Shown: positions 27,212 through 36,640, numbered from the stretch's first letter. The stretch is DNA of 46,577 bases from Desulfobulbaceae bacterium (GCA_011390165.1 JAABSV010000032.1:1-46577); one strand, 5' to 3'. Numbers and translations are program-made. The notes: generated by a model not told the origin, from the letters alone.

Positions 27212-27558
27212 GGCTTTGCGGCCAGAGCCGCCCGCTGTGCGGCAACCGCTTCGCTAACCTGGTGCGGACTGGCGCAGCCAAAGTCGGGGCGAACAGCAAA
27301 GACGATATCCGCCTGCTGTGGGTAGAGCCCGCGTGCCAGTCGAAAGGACTCGCGGACAATCCGTTTGATCCGATTCCTCTTCACCGCCCCACGCAGAGCA
27401 TGGTGAACGCTCACCCCCAGGCGGCTTCCACCGCTATTATTAGGCAGATAGACCAGGGTGAAGCCGGCACCACGCAGTCGCCGACCTCTCTCGTAAACAG
27501 CAGAGAACTCCCAACCCTTGCGGAGCAGAGAATTTTTACCGAGGCGCAGACTGGACAC
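27208..27558 (-). CDS. rnpA: Ribonuclease P protein component RnpA
   Basis: This basic protein helps the RNase P RNA bind and cut tRNA precursors. The 116-residue sequence shows the RNR motif ([17 protein letters not shown]) and the beta strands [21 protein letters not shown] that form the leader-binding cleft. Its ATG at 27558 is three bases after the rpmH stop codon, and its stop overlaps yidD by four bases. This is the standard oriC-side order of many bacteria, without dnaA visible here. Confidence 0.95.
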   Translation of the reverse strand: MSSLRLGKNSLLRKGWEFSAVYERGRRLRGAGFTLVYLPNNSGGSRLGVSVHHALRGAVKRNRIKRIVRESFRLARGLYPQQADIVFAVRPDFGCASPHQVSEAVAAQRAALAAKP

Positions 27559-27561
27559 GGC

Positions 27562-27699
27562 TCAGGCAGAGAGACGCTGGCGCCCCTTGGCCCGCCGGGC
27601 CCGCAGAACCGCCCTGCCGGCACGGGTGCTCATTCTCTCGCGAAAACCGTGGGTCCGTTTTCGTTTAATCAGACTTGGTTGAAACGTTCTTTTGCTCAT
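27562..27699 (-). CDS. rpmH: Ribosomal protein L34
   Basis: The 45-codon gene reads [45 protein letters not shown] when pieced from the minus strand (first part [19 protein letters not shown]). This is the small basic protein of the large ribosomal subunit, matching the L34 signature MKRTFQPSxxKRxRTHGFxxRM. It is too short to appear in length-filtered ORF calls. It starts the rpmH-rnpA-yidD-yidC-jag-mnmE series. Confidence 0.97.
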   Translation of the reverse strand: MSKRTFQPSLIKRKRTHGFRERMSTRAGRAVLRARRAKGRQRLSA

Positions 27700-28188
27700 T
27701 TTCTCAATCCTCGGGGTTGGGCAACTTCACTCATCTTCACGGCGCCGGTCCTTCGGTCTGCCTTGATCTCTTGCCAGACTCCACACAAACCCGCCGCAGG
27801 AAATACTGCTGACAGCGGAAATGGCTGCACAGATAGCCTGTACAGGCACAAATTACAAAAGCAGAACCTTAACCATATTCGAGATTTTGTGTCAAACAAT
27901 TTTCTTGGCCGCCGCCAGCGATCCCTTGCGAAGGGGCCTGCTCTGTGCTATTCTCGCCAGGGTCCGTATTTCCCTCCTGGCCAGTTGGTATCCCCGGTGG
28001 CCGGGGTGGTTTTTGCCGCCCGAAAGGCCTGCCAAGACCGACCGGCGACGACCGGCCGACCACAACCAGCCGGGCCGAATGCAGGCTTGAATTGGCCGGC
28101 AGAAACGGGCTGGATGAACCGGGCACCCCGGGCCCGACGATCCAGTTTTTTTGCCAACACCACCCCCTCCCACCCAGAGATTGAAGAG
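27700..28188. other. Intergenic region between rpmH and the methyltransferase gene
   Basis: It holds the rpmH promoter region and a GC-rich stretch from 28040 to 28140. In many bacteria the rpmH upstream region faces dnaA and the replication origin. I looked for DnaA boxes (TTATCCACA-type) and saw none, and dnaA is absent, so the origin is not here. A plus-strand open frame through the region is a composition artefact. Confidence 0.5.
27867..27895 (-). promoter_or_regulatory. Possible promoter of rpmH
   Basis: On the minus strand TTGACA (27890-27895) is perfect; 17 bases on lies TTAAGG (27867-27872), a weak -10. It would give a leader of about 160 bases for rpmH. The -35 is convincing, the -10 is not. 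Confidence 0.4.
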
Positions 28189-29061
28189 ATGGAAGAGCCC
28201 ACACCTCTGCACTACGCCGCTATCGACTGGGAAGCTCTACGCCAGCGGGCCCTCGCCGAGAAGGGTTGGCAGGAGAAGGGGCCGGCGGAATGGGACAAGA
28301 AAGCCCTCTCCTTTGCAGGCCGGAACAAGAGCAGTGCCTATATCGATCTTTTTCTCGCCCGGTTGCCGCTGGACCCGGCGCTAACGATCCTCGACATCGG
28401 TTCCGGGCCGGGTACCTTGGCCCTTCCCCTGGCCGAGCAGGTCAAATCGGTCACCGCCGTCGACTTCTCGCCAGGGATGCTCGCCCTCCTCCGCGACCAG
28501 GCCACAATCCGCGGCCTGGACAATATCCGCACGGTGTGCTGTGCCTGGGAAGATGACTGGGAGAAACAGGGAATCACCCCCCATGATCTGGTGATCGCCT
28601 CCCGCGCCTTGGGGGTACGCGATCTACGCGGGGCCCTCGCCAAGCTTAACCATTATGCCAGCAAGTGGGTCTATCTCACCGACAAAATAGGTGCCACCCC
28701 CTTCGACCCGGAGGCCTTTGCCGCCCTTGGTCGCCCCTTCGTCGCCGGACCCGACTATATCTACACCCTCAACATCCTCTATACCCTCAACATCCACCCC
28801 AACATGATCGTCCTGGAACTGGAACAAGAACTCCACTTCACCTCCCTGGAAGAGGCGATGGCCTCGTACAGCTGGATGTTCCAAGCCCTTACCCCCAGGG
28901 AAACCGATGCCCTGCGAGAGTACATTGTCAGCCACACCGTTGCCGGCACCGGCAGCACCCTGACGGTCCGCCGGAAAAGCCCACCTCGCTGGGCGCTGAT
29001 CTGGTGGCAAAAAGAGAGTACCGTACTGACGGCAGCCCCCCGAAGCGGCAGCCGGCGCTGA
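28189..29061 (+). CDS. Class I SAM-dependent methyltransferase
   Basis: The 290-residue protein shows the SAM-binding motif I ([18 protein letters not shown]), the acidic motif II ([11 protein letters not shown]) and a motif III-like strand ([12 protein letters not shown]) around residues 65-155. The substrate is not evident; the C-terminal half has no known target-recognition motif. It ends 20 bases before mnmG on the same strand, so they are probably one transcript. Some tRNA or ribosome methyltransferases sit next to mnmG in other bacteria (RsmG/GidB), but this protein does not have the short RsmG length or motifs, so I do not call it that. The start ATG at 28189 is chosen because the open frame upstream is non-coding. 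Confidence 0.8.
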   Translation: MEEPTPLHYAAIDWEALRQRALAEKGWQEKGPAEWDKKALSFAGRNKSSAYIDLFLARLPLDPALTILDIGSGPGTLALPLAEQVKSVTAVDFSPGMLALLRDQATIRGLDNIRTVCCAWEDDWEKQGITPHDLVIASRALGVRDLRGALAKLNHYASKWVYLTDKIGATPFDPEAFAALGRPFVAGPDYIYTLNILYTLNIHPNMIVLELEQELHFTSLEEAMASYSWMFQALTPRETDALREYIVSHTVAGTGSTLTVRRKSPPRWALIWWQKESTVLTAAPRSGSRR

Positions 29062-29081
29062 CCGACCGCCTGGAGAACCGG

Positions 29082-30974
29082 ATGGAAGAATACGATATTG
29101 CCATAATCGGCGCCGGCCATGCCGGTTGCGAAGCGGCCCTGGCGGCGGCCAGAATGGGCTGCAGAACGCTGTTGACGGTGATCAACGCCGACACCATCGG
29201 GGCGATGTCCTGCAATCCCGCCATCGGCGGACTGGCCAAAGGCCATCTGGTCCGCGAGATCGACGCCCTAGGCGGCGAGATGGCGAAGAATATCGATGCC
29301 ACCTCGATCCAGTTCCGGCGCCTGAATACCAGCAAGGGCCCGGCGGTCCGCTCCTCCCGGGCCCAGGCCGACCGCCTGCTCTATCGTCTGCGCCTGAAAA
29401 CGGTGGTCGAAAAACAGGAAAACCTGACGGTCAAGCAGACCGTGGTCGACAGCCTGCTCCTTGAGGCGGGGCGAATTTGCGGCCTGCGCACCTCCCTGGA
29501 CGAAGATGTCAGGGTGAGGGCGGTGGTGGTCGCCACCGGCACCTTTCTCAACGGCCTGGTCCATATCGGTTTGAAAAACTTCCCGGCCGGCCGACTGGGC
29601 GACGCCCCCTCGCTGCAGTTGGCCAGATGGTTCCGCGAACAAGGCTTTGCCATGGGCAGGATGAAGACCGGCACCGTCCCCCGGCTAGCCGCCAATTCCA
29701 TTGACTACTCCCGCCTGGAGGTGCAGCACAGTGACTCGCCGCCGGCCCATTTTTCCTACTCGTCACGAGGTGGCTATGTCCTCCCCCAGTGCCCCTGCCA
29801 TATCACCTACACCAATGCCGAAACGCACGCAATCATCCGCCAGGGAATAGACCAGTCACCGATGTATACCGGTATCATCAAGGGGGTCGGGGCGAGGTAC
29901 TGCCCCTCCATCGAAGATAAGGTGATGCGCTTCCCGGAGAAGGATCGCCACCAGATATTTCTCGAGCCGGAGGGGCTTGACACGGTTGAAGTGTACCCCA
30001 ACGGCCTGCCCACCAGCCTGCCGCTGGCCACCCAGACGGCAATGCTCCACACCATCAACGGCCTGGAAAAGGCCCGGATCATCCGTCCCGGCTACGCCAT
30101 AGAATACGACTATATCGACCCCTTAAGCCTCCAGCCATCATTGGAAACCAAGAATGTACCAGGGCTCTTTCTCGCCGGCCAGATCAACGGCACCTCCGGC
30201 TACGAGGAGGCCGCCGCCCAGGGGCTGATCGCCGGGATCAACGCCGTACACTACTGCCGGCAGCAGGAACCGCTGGTCCTTGATCGCTCCCAGGCCTACA
30301 TCGGGGTGCTGATCGACGACCTGGTCACCTGCGGCACCCGTGAACCTTACCGTCTCTTCACCTCGCGGGCCGAATACCGTCTGCTGCTGCGCGAGGACAA
30401 CGCCGATGCCCGGCTCACCGAAACGGGTTACGCCGTCGGCCTGGTGGCGGAAAAGGTGTACCGGCAGTTTGTCGACAAGCAGGAGACGATCCAGAACGGT
30501 AGTTCGCTGCTGGAGGGCACCCATCTCAACCCAACCGCCGCAGTCAATGATGCCCTCGTTGCCCTGAAGAGCAGCCCGCTCCGTCAGCGCTCCTCACTTG
30601 CCGACCTGCTCCGTCGGCCGGAATTCTCGCTGGAGCTACTTACCTCCCTGCCGATCAGCACGGAGTGCCATCAGGCGATCACCGCCCTCTGCGCCAGCGC
30701 CGCCAGGGAGGAGACCGAACTGCTGGTGAAGTTCAAGGGCTACATCGATCGGCAATACGAACAGGTGGCCCGCTTCAAGAAAATGGAGTCCCTGCTCCTG
30801 CCGGAGGACCTTGACTACCGGCACTTGTCCGGCCTCTCCAACGAGGTGGTGGAAAAACTGAGCCGGATCCGCCCGATCTCCCTTGGCCAGGCCTCCCGCA
30901 TATCCGGCATCACCCCGGCCGCGATCTCGGTTCTCCAAGTCCACCTGAAAAAAATCCGCACCAGCGGCAACTGA
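29082..30974 (+). CDS. mnmG: tRNA uridine-5-carboxymethylaminomethyl modification enzyme MnmG (GidA)
   Basis: MnmG is the FAD- and NADH-dependent partner of MnmE in modifying uridine 34. The 630-residue protein begins [19 protein letters not shown] with the FAD-binding GAGHAG (10-15). It contains [24 protein letters not shown], the catalytic cysteine stretch [31 protein letters not shown] and [19 protein letters not shown]. The helical C-terminal domain ends in [17 protein letters not shown] and [14 protein letters not shown]. The ATG at 29082 follows GGAG; a long upstream in-frame extension over the methyltransferase gene is excluded. It lies 13 bases before lgt. The MnmE partner gene is on the opposite strand at 22627-24018. 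Confidence 0.97.
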   Translation: MEEYDIAIIGAGHAGCEAALAAARMGCRTLLTVINADTIGAMSCNPAIGGLAKGHLVREIDALGGEMAKNIDATSIQFRRLNTSKGPAVRSSRAQADRLLYRLRLKTVVEKQENLTVKQTVVDSLLLEAGRICGLRTSLDEDVRVRAVVVATGTFLNGLVHIGLKNFPAGRLGDAPSLQLARWFREQGFAMGRMKTGTVPRLAANSIDYSRLEVQHSDSPPAHFSYSSRGGYVLPQCPCHITYTNAETHAIIRQGIDQSPMYTGIIKGVGARYCPSIEDKVMRFPEKDRHQIFLEPEGLDTVEVYPNGLPTSLPLATQTAMLHTINGLEKARIIRPGYAIEYDYIDPLSLQPSLETKNVPGLFLAGQINGTSGYEEAAAQGLIAGINAVHYCRQQEPLVLDRSQAYIGVLIDDLVTCGTREPYRLFTSRAEYRLLLREDNADARLTETGYAVGLVAEKVYRQFVDKQETIQNGSSLLEGTHLNPTAAVNDALVALKSSPLRQRSSLADLLRRPEFSLELLTSLPISTECHQAITALCASAAREETELLVKFKGYIDRQYEQVARFKKMESLLLPEDLDYRHLSGLSNEVVEKLSRIRPISLGQASRISGITPAAISVLQVHLKKIRTSGN

Positions 30975-30987
30975 ACAGGCCTGCGCC

Positions 30988-31794
30988 ATGCCCCCTCTCG
31001 CCTTTCCGGAAATCGACCCGATCATCTTCAGCCTCGGCCCTCTGCAGGTCCGCTGGTACGGGGTGATGTACCTCCTCGGTTTCCTCGCCACCTACCTGTT
31101 GGTCAAAAACCAGATCAACCGCTTTACCCTGCACCGGGTGGCGGCCCATTTTGACAATCTCAACCTGGTTCTGATTCTTAGTGTGGTGGTCGGTGGCCGA
31201 CTGGGCTATGTGCTCTTTTACAACTTTTCCTATTACCTGAAAAACCCCATGGAAATCCCGGCCACCTGGAGTGGCGGGATGTCCTTCCACGGCGCCTGTC
31301 TGGCGGTAATCATCGGCAGTTGGCTCTATTGCCGACTGAAAAAGATCGACTTCTGGCAGATTGCCGACCTCTATGTCGTCACCTTCCCCATCGGCCTTGG
31401 CCTGGGACGGATCGGCAACTTCATCAACGGCGAGCTGTACGGGCGAACCACCGACGTGGCCTGGGCAATGGTCTTCCCCGGCGCTGGCCCTCTGCCCCGC
31501 CACCCTTCACAGTTATACGAGGCCGGCCTGGAAGGAGGGGTCCTCTTCCTCCTTCTCTGGACGGTACACCGGCGCCCCTGGCGGGGGGACCGCTACTGGC
31601 CGCATGGGAGCATTTTTGCTCTGTTTCTGGTTGGGTACGGACTCCTCAGAAGTTTTGTCGAAACCTTTCGCGAACCGGACAGCCAGCTTGGCTACCTCTT
31701 CGATATGCTGACCATGGGACAACTGCTCAGCCTGGCGATGGTTGCCGCCGGAGTACTGCTCTACACCGCCAGATTGCGTCGGCAATCACTGTAA
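30988..31794 (+). CDS. lgt: Prolipoprotein diacylglyceryl transferase
   Basis: Lgt adds the diacylglyceryl group to the lipobox cysteine of pre-lipoproteins in the inner membrane. The 268-residue protein has about seven membrane helices and the Lgt patterns VRWYGVMYLLGFL, GGRLGYVLFYN, GGMSFHGACLAV (catalytic His region), GRIGNFINGELYGR and RHPSQLYEAGLEG. It is read in the same direction and 13 bases after mnmG. Its last nine bases overlap the end of the convergent HU gene. The two stop codons share a palindrome (31789-31804). The lipoprotein at 12424-12807 would be among its substrates. Confidence 0.96.
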   Translation: MPPLAFPEIDPIIFSLGPLQVRWYGVMYLLGFLATYLLVKNQINRFTLHRVAAHFDNLNLVLILSVVVGGRLGYVLFYNFSYYLKNPMEIPATWSGGMSFHGACLAVIIGSWLYCRLKKIDFWQIADLYVVTFPIGLGLGRIGNFINGELYGRTTDVAWAMVFPGAGPLPRHPSQLYEAGLEGGVLFLLLWTVHRRPWRGDRYWPHGSIFALFLVGYGLLRSFVETFREPDSQLGYLFDMLTMGQLLSLAMVAAGVLLYTARLRRQSL

Positions 31795-32058
31795 CTTGTT
31801 ACAGAGATGTTTCCCCGGCTTGAACTTCACCACGTTGTGAGCTGGAATAACGATATCGTGACCGGTCTGCGGGTTCCGGCCCCTCTGTTCAGCCCGCTCC
31901 ACCACCCGGAAGGATCCGAAACCGGCAAGGGTCACCCGCTCGCCATTCTCCATCGCTCGAGCCATATTGGCCAGCACCCGGTTCAGAACCTCTTCCGCCC
32001 TCACTTTGGTCATGTTGCCGGCTTCGGCGATGGTTGCCACCAGTTCACCTTTGTTCAT
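31786..32058 (-). CDS. hup: HU-family DNA-binding protein
   Basis: The 90-residue protein is a histone-like dimer that bends and packs DNA. It begins MNKGELVATIAEAGNMTK and has the family GFGSFRVVERAEQRGRNPQTGHDIVIPAHNVVKFKPGK arm, with the intercalating Pro in RNPQTG. IHF alpha and beta subunits are related; the sequence is closer to HU by its N-terminus. The start at 32058 follows AGGAGGGA; the in-frame extension to 32151 is rejected. It ends within lgt by nine bases. Confidence 0.93.
   Translation of the reverse strand: MNKGELVATIAEAGNMTKVRAEEVLNRVLANMARAMENGERVTLAGFGSFRVVERAEQRGRNPQTGHDIVIPAHNVVKFKPGKHLCNKLQ
31789..31804. repeat. Palindrome over two convergent stop codons
   Basis: CTGTAAC (31789-31795), TT, GTTACAG (31798-31804) form a perfect 7-bp palindrome covering the lgt TAA and adjoining the HU TGA. 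It may be a weak bidirectional transcript end, but has no T-run. Confidence 0.5.
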
Positions 32059-32174
32059 CCGTTCCCTCCTCTCTCGCAGACTTGGATACCGTGCATCTCC
32101 CCTTACGCATGAAACAGGCTGTATTTCTAGCCTCTTCAGCCGAAATGACAATCGGTGAAAATACCCATTTTCGG

Positions 32175-32192
32175 GTAGGTATATTTACCTAC
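32175..32192. promoter_or_regulatory. Palindrome upstream of the HU gene
   Basis: GTAGGT (32175-32180) and ACCTAC (32187-32192) pair around ATATTT. It lies about 120 bases upstream of the HU start in the promoter region, where a minus-strand TAAATAT could be the -10. It may be an operator. The 257-base gap between HU and the NarL-type regulator holds nothing else clear. Confidence 0.4.
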
Positions 32193-32315
32193 AAAGGGAA
32201 GGCGTGGCGCAAGAAAGCAAGTCTTTTCAATCAATAGCAGACTGCCCGGGGGGTGGAACAAGCGGCAGGTGGAGAAAGAAAAAGATGAGAAAGGAGAAAA
32301 AAACCGGCGAAGGTC

Positions 32316-32963
32316 CTACTGCTTGGTGAAAACAAAGCCACAACGCAGGGCATAGTTGGCCAGGTCGGCACTGTTTTTTCGCTTCAGTTTCCGCAACAGA
32401 CTGGCTCGATGGTGGTCGATGGTCCGCTGGCTGAGGTTGAGTTGTTCGGCCATTTTCTTGCTGGTAAACCCCTGCACGACCAGACGCAGAACCTCCTTTT
32501 CCCGCCGGGTCAGTTCCAGCAGCTGACGCCTGCCGTCGCGGCGATAGAGTTCCAGCAGATCGTCGGTATCGCCGAGGGAGGGGGAGAGGTAGATCTTGCC
32601 CTGCATGACCCGGTCGATGGCAACCAGCAGTTCGTCATCCGGGTCATCTTTCATCAGATAACCATCAGCTCCGGCCGCCATGGCGTTGTAGAAATAATCC
32701 CTGTTCTTGTGCATGGTGAGAATCAGAATCCGCAGTTCGGGATGTGTTCCCTTCACCAGGGCCATTGCTTCCATGCCATCAATTCCCGGCATGGAGATAT
32801 CGAGAATCACCATGTCAACTGCCGTTTCGGCCAGGAAGGTGATCAATTCACCGCCATTGGCTACCTCGCCGACGACCTCAAGCCGTGGACTGCTACTGAG
32901 GATATTCCTGATGCCGTGACGGATCAGGACATGATCATCGGCGAGCAGTATACGCACTTTCAT
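32316..32963 (-). CDS. NarL/FixJ-type response regulator
   Basis: The 215-residue protein has an N-terminal receiver (MKVRILLADDHVLIRHGIR, phospho-acceptor Asp55 in MVILDISMPG, ILTMHK and the Lys of GYLMKDD). A C-terminal LuxR-type helix-turn-helix follows (LTRREKEVLRLVVQGFTSKKMAEQL, QRTIDHHRASLLRKL). It would act as a phosphorylation-controlled transcription factor. The partner kinase is not adjacent, and the target genes are unknown. The start is placed at 32963 to match the receiver N-terminus; an in-frame ATG at 32978 is nearly as good and has GGAG close by. It is alone on its strand and divergent from ygiQ. Confidence 0.92.
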   Translation of the reverse strand: MKVRILLADDHVLIRHGIRNILSSSPRLEVVGEVANGGELITFLAETAVDMVILDISMPGIDGMEAMALVKGTHPELRILILTMHKNRDYFYNAMAAGADGYLMKDDPDDELLVAIDRVMQGKIYLSPSLGDTDDLLELYRRDGRRQLLELTRREKEVLRLVVQGFTSKKMAEQLNLSQRTIDHHRASLLRKLKRKNSADLANYALRCGFVFTKQ

Positions 32964-33146
32964 CGGTTCCGGCACCATTGGCTCCACTTCAGCAGCAGGC
33001 AGGTTCCGCCAATTTTGTTCCCCTGCCGCTCGGTTTTTACAAGCTTGCGGCAGAAAACAATCCACAGTGGTCGCTTTTGCTAACCATATTTTTCCCTAAA
33101 ATGCAATTTCCCTTTCCCCCTGTCCAAGGGAAAAATACTGTATCGA

Positions 33147-33200
33147 CAAGCTCTCCAGGGTGGAGAACGGCCGCGAGCAAACAGCGGCCTGGAGTGCTTG
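33147..33200 (+). ncRNA. Structured leader element, switch-like, upstream of ygiQ
   Basis: CAAGCTCTCCA (33147-33157) pairs with TGGAGTGCTTG (33190-33200) with one mismatch. Inside lies a second stem GGCCGC (33169-33174) with GCGGCC (33184-33189) around GAGCAAACA. The CTCCA of the outer stem can instead pair with TGGAG at 33161-33165, only three bases away, forming a competing hairpin. Two mutually exclusive folds are typical of attenuators and riboswitches, but I do not recognise a known class. It ends 124 bases before the ygiQ start and has no T-run on the plus strand. The reverse strand would also fold. Confidence 0.35.
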
Positions 33201-33324
33201 AAAAGAGTCGGACAAGCTGATATAGTCACTGGATTTTCGCTAACACCTGCAGACCGGATCCCTGACTCTCCCACCGCTGGTACAGCTTGGCATCCTTTGA
33301 ACTTTTTTCACCACGGAACTTTTC

Positions 33325-35184
33325 TTGCAAAATAACCGCGCGCCAGACACCTGCCTCCGCCACACCCCCTTGCCCGCCTCCTGGGCGGAGTGCCGACAAC
33401 TGGGCTGGGACGCTGTGGACATACTCCTGGTCAGTGGCGATGCCTATATCGACCATCCCTCCTTCGGAGTGAGCCTGATTGCCCGCCTTCTGGCAGCGGC
33501 CGGCTACCGTGTCGCCCTCCTCGCCCAGCCTCGCTTCACCTGTGGCGATGATTTCCGCCAGTACCCGCCACCACGCCTCTTTTGCGGGATCACCGCCGGC
33601 AACCTCGACTCCATTGTTGCCAACTACAGCGGCAACGGCAAAGTACGCGACCGCGACGCCTACTCCCCGGCCGGCAACCCCTGGCGAGGCGAAGAGAAAA
33701 GTCGCAGCAACAGACGCCGTCCGGATCGGGCTACCCTGGTCTACACCTCCCTTGCCCGGGCCGCCTTTCCGGGCACTCCGATGGTCCTCGGTGGCCTAGA
33801 AAGCTCACTCCGCCGTTTTGTTCACTACGATTTCCAGCAGGAACGACTCCGCTCCTCCTTTTTAACCGAAGCCAAGGCCGATCTGCTGGTCTATGGCATG
33901 GGGGAAAAGGCGGTCCTGGAGATTGCCAGAAGGCGGGCAGGCGGCATACCCCTTACCGGCATCCCGGGAACCTGTGAGCGACGCACCGACCGGGAGATGG
34001 CCGGGATTGTCGATACCAAGCAGGTTACCGGGTCCCCCGACGTGAGTGGCTCAACCATCTCTACCACCACCTCCGAGGTTCCGCTGTTGCTCCCCTCGTG
34101 GGCGGAGATAGCCACCACCCCCGCACTCTTTTTGGCCGCTGAAATCGCCATCGACCAGCACAGCCGGGCCCACTCCCGCCAGCAGGTGGCCCAGCGCCAG
34201 CAAAGCCTCTGGGTGGTCCAAAATCCACCACCGCCGCCGCTGACGGTTGAGGAACTTGACGACCTCTACGCCCTGCCCTTCAGCCGCCGCCCCCATCCGG
34301 CGGCCGCTGATATTCCCGCCTTCACAATGATCAGGGACTCGGTGACCATTGTCCGGGGATGCTCCGGCAACTGCAGTTTCTGTGCGATCACCCGCCACCA
34401 GGGGGCGACGGTTGTCTCGCGCAGCACCGACTCCATCGTCGCCGAGTGCGCCCGCATCGCCAAAGGCGAAGATTTTTCCGGCACCATCAGCGACCTCGGC
34501 GGTCCCACGGCGAACCTTTTTGCCAGCCACTGCACCGTCGGTGGTTGCCGCCGGCGTGACTGTCTCTACCCGGAACCGTGCGCCAAGCTGCACCTTGACG
34601 AAGAGCGCTTTCTCTCTCTCCTCGACCGAGTTGGCACCATCAGCGGCATCAAACGGGTCTTTATCTCCTCCGGCCTGCGGATGGCACTGCTCCTCAAGAC
34701 CCCGCGACTGCTGGCGAGAATTCTCCAGCGACACACCCCCGGGGCGATGAAGATTGCCCCGGAGCACAGTGACGACGAACTGCTGCGGATCATGCACAAG
34801 GAGTCCCACGCCCTGCTGGTGGAGTTTGTCGACACGGTGCGTCGAATCGGCCGTACTAGCGGGCTAGGGCGGGTGGAATTGAGCCCCTACCTGATCACCG
34901 CCCACCCCGGCTCCACCCCTGCCTGCGCACAACGACTGGTCCGGGACATGCGCCGCCTCGGTCTGCAGGTCCGTGCCTTCCAGGATTTTACCGCCACCCC
35001 CGGCACTCTGGCCACAGCCATGTATTACACCGGTCTGCGGGCCGATACCGGCCAACCGCTGCCGGTCCCGCGTGGGCACGCGGCCCGGCGGCGGGAGAGA
35101 GATATTTTGGCGGAACTCCTGCCAGGGCCGGCTTCGCCGGTTGCGCCAACGAAAAAACTTAAAAATCGTCGGGGGAAAAGCTGA
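33325..35184 (+). CDS. ygiQ: YgiQ-family radical SAM protein
   Basis: The 619-residue protein carries the radical SAM cluster motif CSGNCSFC with Cys346, Cys350 and Cys353, which holds a 4Fe-4S cluster used to cleave S-adenosylmethionine. The YgiQ N-terminus is present (LPASWAECRQLGWDAVDILLVSGDAYIDHPSFG), along with LGGLESSLRRFVHYDF, FISSGLRMALL, KIAPEHSDDELLRIMHK, VELSPYLITAHPGS and FQDFTATPGTLATAMYYTG. The reaction is not known. No ATG is available: a stop codon lies 27 bases upstream, so the TTG at 33325 (GGAA six bases before) or another TTG at 33370 must be the start. It ends 26 bases inside the convergent epmA gene. Confidence 0.9.
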   Translation: MQNNRAPDTCLRHTPLPASWAECRQLGWDAVDILLVSGDAYIDHPSFGVSLIARLLAAAGYRVALLAQPRFTCGDDFRQYPPPRLFCGITAGNLDSIVANYSGNGKVRDRDAYSPAGNPWRGEEKSRSNRRRPDRATLVYTSLARAAFPGTPMVLGGLESSLRRFVHYDFQQERLRSSFLTEAKADLLVYGMGEKAVLEIARRRAGGIPLTGIPGTCERRTDREMAGIVDTKQVTGSPDVSGSTISTTTSEVPLLLPSWAEIATTPALFLAAEIAIDQHSRAHSRQQVAQRQQSLWVVQNPPPPPLTVEELDDLYALPFSRRPHPAAADIPAFTMIRDSVTIVRGCSGNCSFCAITRHQGATVVSRSTDSIVAECARIAKGEDFSGTISDLGGPTANLFASHCTVGGCRRRDCLYPEPCAKLHLDEERFLSLLDRVGTISGIKRVFISSGLRMALLLKTPRLLARILQRHTPGAMKIAPEHSDDELLRIMHKESHALLVEFVDTVRRIGRTSGLGRVELSPYLITAHPGSTPACAQRLVRDMRRLGLQVRAFQDFTATPGTLATAMYYTGLRADTGQPLPVPRGHAARRRERDILAELLPGPASPVAPTKKLKNRRGKS

Positions 35185-36073
35185 CCGCCTCGTTGATGGA
35201 ACGGTAGTTCTCGGCCACCATGAAGAGCCGGTCGGCGCCAAGGGCAATGCCGGCGGCACTCTCCAGCCGCCCCAGATCGGCAAGAAACCGCTCCGGCATC
35301 ACCATCCTCCGGCCGTGCTCGGTGTGGATCCTCTCGATCTCTTTATCCAGACGCTGGCGCTGTTCCACTGGATCGGTCAATTCGGAAAAACCGTTAGCCA
35401 GTTCAATCCCCCGGATATAGAGCTCAAACCGCTCCGCCACGGCTGGATCTGCCGGCTTTTTCCTGGCCAGGGAGGCAAGGGCGATGGGATATTCATACAG
35501 GAAGGTGGGAACCGTCATACCCAGCCTCGGTTCCACGTGCTCGACCAGCAGCTGATCAAAGCAATCTTCTGCCAGGGCCTGCTGGAGAGGGAGAGGACTG
35601 AAGGCGGCAAAGGCCTCGGCTACGGTAAGACGCGGCCAGGGGCCTTGCAGGGTAATACCGGCAAAGGGGGGAAGCCCGGAGGGGGATGGGCCATCGGCGG
35701 CCAGGGCCCCGGCCAGGTGGGCGAGAAGATGTTCACAGTCGACCATCAGCTGACGGTAGTCACTGCCCCGCCGGTACCATTCAAGCAGCTGAAACTCTTC
35801 GAGATGGAGACGGCCAACCTCCCCTTTGCGAAAACAGCGACAGAGCTGAAAGATTCGCTCGCTGCCCCGGGCCAGTATCCTTTTCATGCACAACTCCGGA
35901 GAGCTTTGCAGATACTGGCCGTCGGCGACAAACAACTCTATGGCACTTTCGGGGATGGCGACCGGCTGACGCTGCGGGGTGTCGACCTCAAGGAAATCGC
36001 CCTGAAAAAAAAACTCTCTGATTTGGCGGAAAAACAGGGCACGGCGGTGCAGGCCGGCCTGATCAAGCACCAA
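35159..36073 (-). CDS. epmA: EF-P lysyl ligase EpmA (GenX/PoxA)
   Basis: EpmA resembles the catalytic core of class II lysyl-tRNA synthetase without the anticodon domain and attaches (R)-beta-lysine to a lysine of EF-P. The 304-residue protein has class II motif 2 (RIFQLCRCFRKGEVGRLHLEEFQLLEWYR) and motif 3 (GIALGADRLFMV), and the strand YLQSSPELCMKRILA. It lies directly behind efp with three bases between (TGA GCA then TTG at 36073, or GTG at 36070 as start), so enzyme and substrate are co-expressed. I see no epmB or epmC nearby, so the beta-lysine source is elsewhere or the lysine is attached in alpha form. Confidence 0.92.
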   Translation of the reverse strand: MVLDQAGLHRRALFFRQIREFFFQGDFLEVDTPQRQPVAIPESAIELFVADGQYLQSSPELCMKRILARGSERIFQLCRCFRKGEVGRLHLEEFQLLEWYRRGSDYRQLMVDCEHLLAHLAGALAADGPSPSGLPPFAGITLQGPWPRLTVAEAFAAFSPLPLQQALAEDCFDQLLVEHVEPRLGMTVPTFLYEYPIALASLARKKPADPAVAERFELYIRGIELANGFSELTDPVEQRQRLDKEIERIHTEHGRRMVMPERFLADLGRLESAAGIALGADRLFMVAENYRSINEAVSFSPDDF

Positions 36074-36076
36074 TGC

Positions 36077-36640
36077 TCACTCTTTTACCCGGGTTACATA
36101 CTGGCCGGTCCGAGTATCGATCTGGATCCTGTCCCCCTCCTCGACAAAGGGTGGAACCTGGATCTCGTAGCCGGTCTGCACGGTGACCGGCTTGGTGTCA
36201 TTGCCGGAGGTATCTCCCTTGGCCCACGGGTCGGCCTTGATCACCTCGAGGTTGACAAAGGTGGGAATGGAGACATCGATCGCCTTCCCATCAAAGAACA
36301 GCACTTCAACCTCCATGTTGTCGATCAGGAAGTTGATATTGTCACCCAGCTGGCTGCGGGTGATAAAGAGCTGTTCGTAGTTATCGGTATCCATGAAATG
36401 GAACTCGTCCTCCTGATGGTAGAGGAACTGCATCTTCCGCTCCGCCAGATCGGCCTTCTCAAACTTGTCGTTGGACCGATAGGTCTTCACCAGCTGATTG
36501 CCGGAAATCATGTTGCGCATTTTGCAACGATACAGAGCCTGCCCTTTTCCCGGTTTCGAAAACTCGAAGTCGGTGACAATGTAGGGGCTCCCATCAATCT
36601 GTACTTTCAGACCCTTGCGTAAATCCGAGGCATTGTACAT
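36077..36640 (-). CDS. efp: Translation elongation factor P
   Basis: EF-P binds stalled ribosomes and speeds bond formation at polyproline stretches. The 187-residue protein begins MYNASDLRKGLKVQIDGSPY and has three domains: a KOW-like N-terminal domain with the modifiable Lys32 in KPGKGQALYRCK, then two OB domains (MEVEVLFFDGKAIDVSIP and YEIQVPPFVEEGDRIQIDTRTGQYV). Lys32 sits on the loop that reaches the peptidyl-transferase centre, and the adjacent epmA gene implies lysine-type modification. The start at 36640 follows GGAGAGGAAG; an in-frame extension to 36814 is rejected. Confidence 0.97.
   Translation of the reverse strand: MYNASDLRKGLKVQIDGSPYIVTDFEFSKPGKGQALYRCKMRNMISGNQLVKTYRSNDKFEKADLAERKMQFLYHQEDEFHFMDTDNYEQLFITRSQLGDNINFLIDNMEVEVLFFDGKAIDVSIPTFVNLEVIKADPWAKGDTSGNDTKPVTVQTGYEIQVPPFVEEGDRIQIDTRTGQYVTRVKE

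Noticed and set aside
27262..28188. In-frame extension upstream of the methyltransferase gene
   Set aside because: It runs opposite rnpA and rpmH and through the intergenic region, and does not look like protein.
27700..28188. Possible replication origin next to rpmH
   Set aside because: No DnaA boxes were seen and dnaA is not adjacent.
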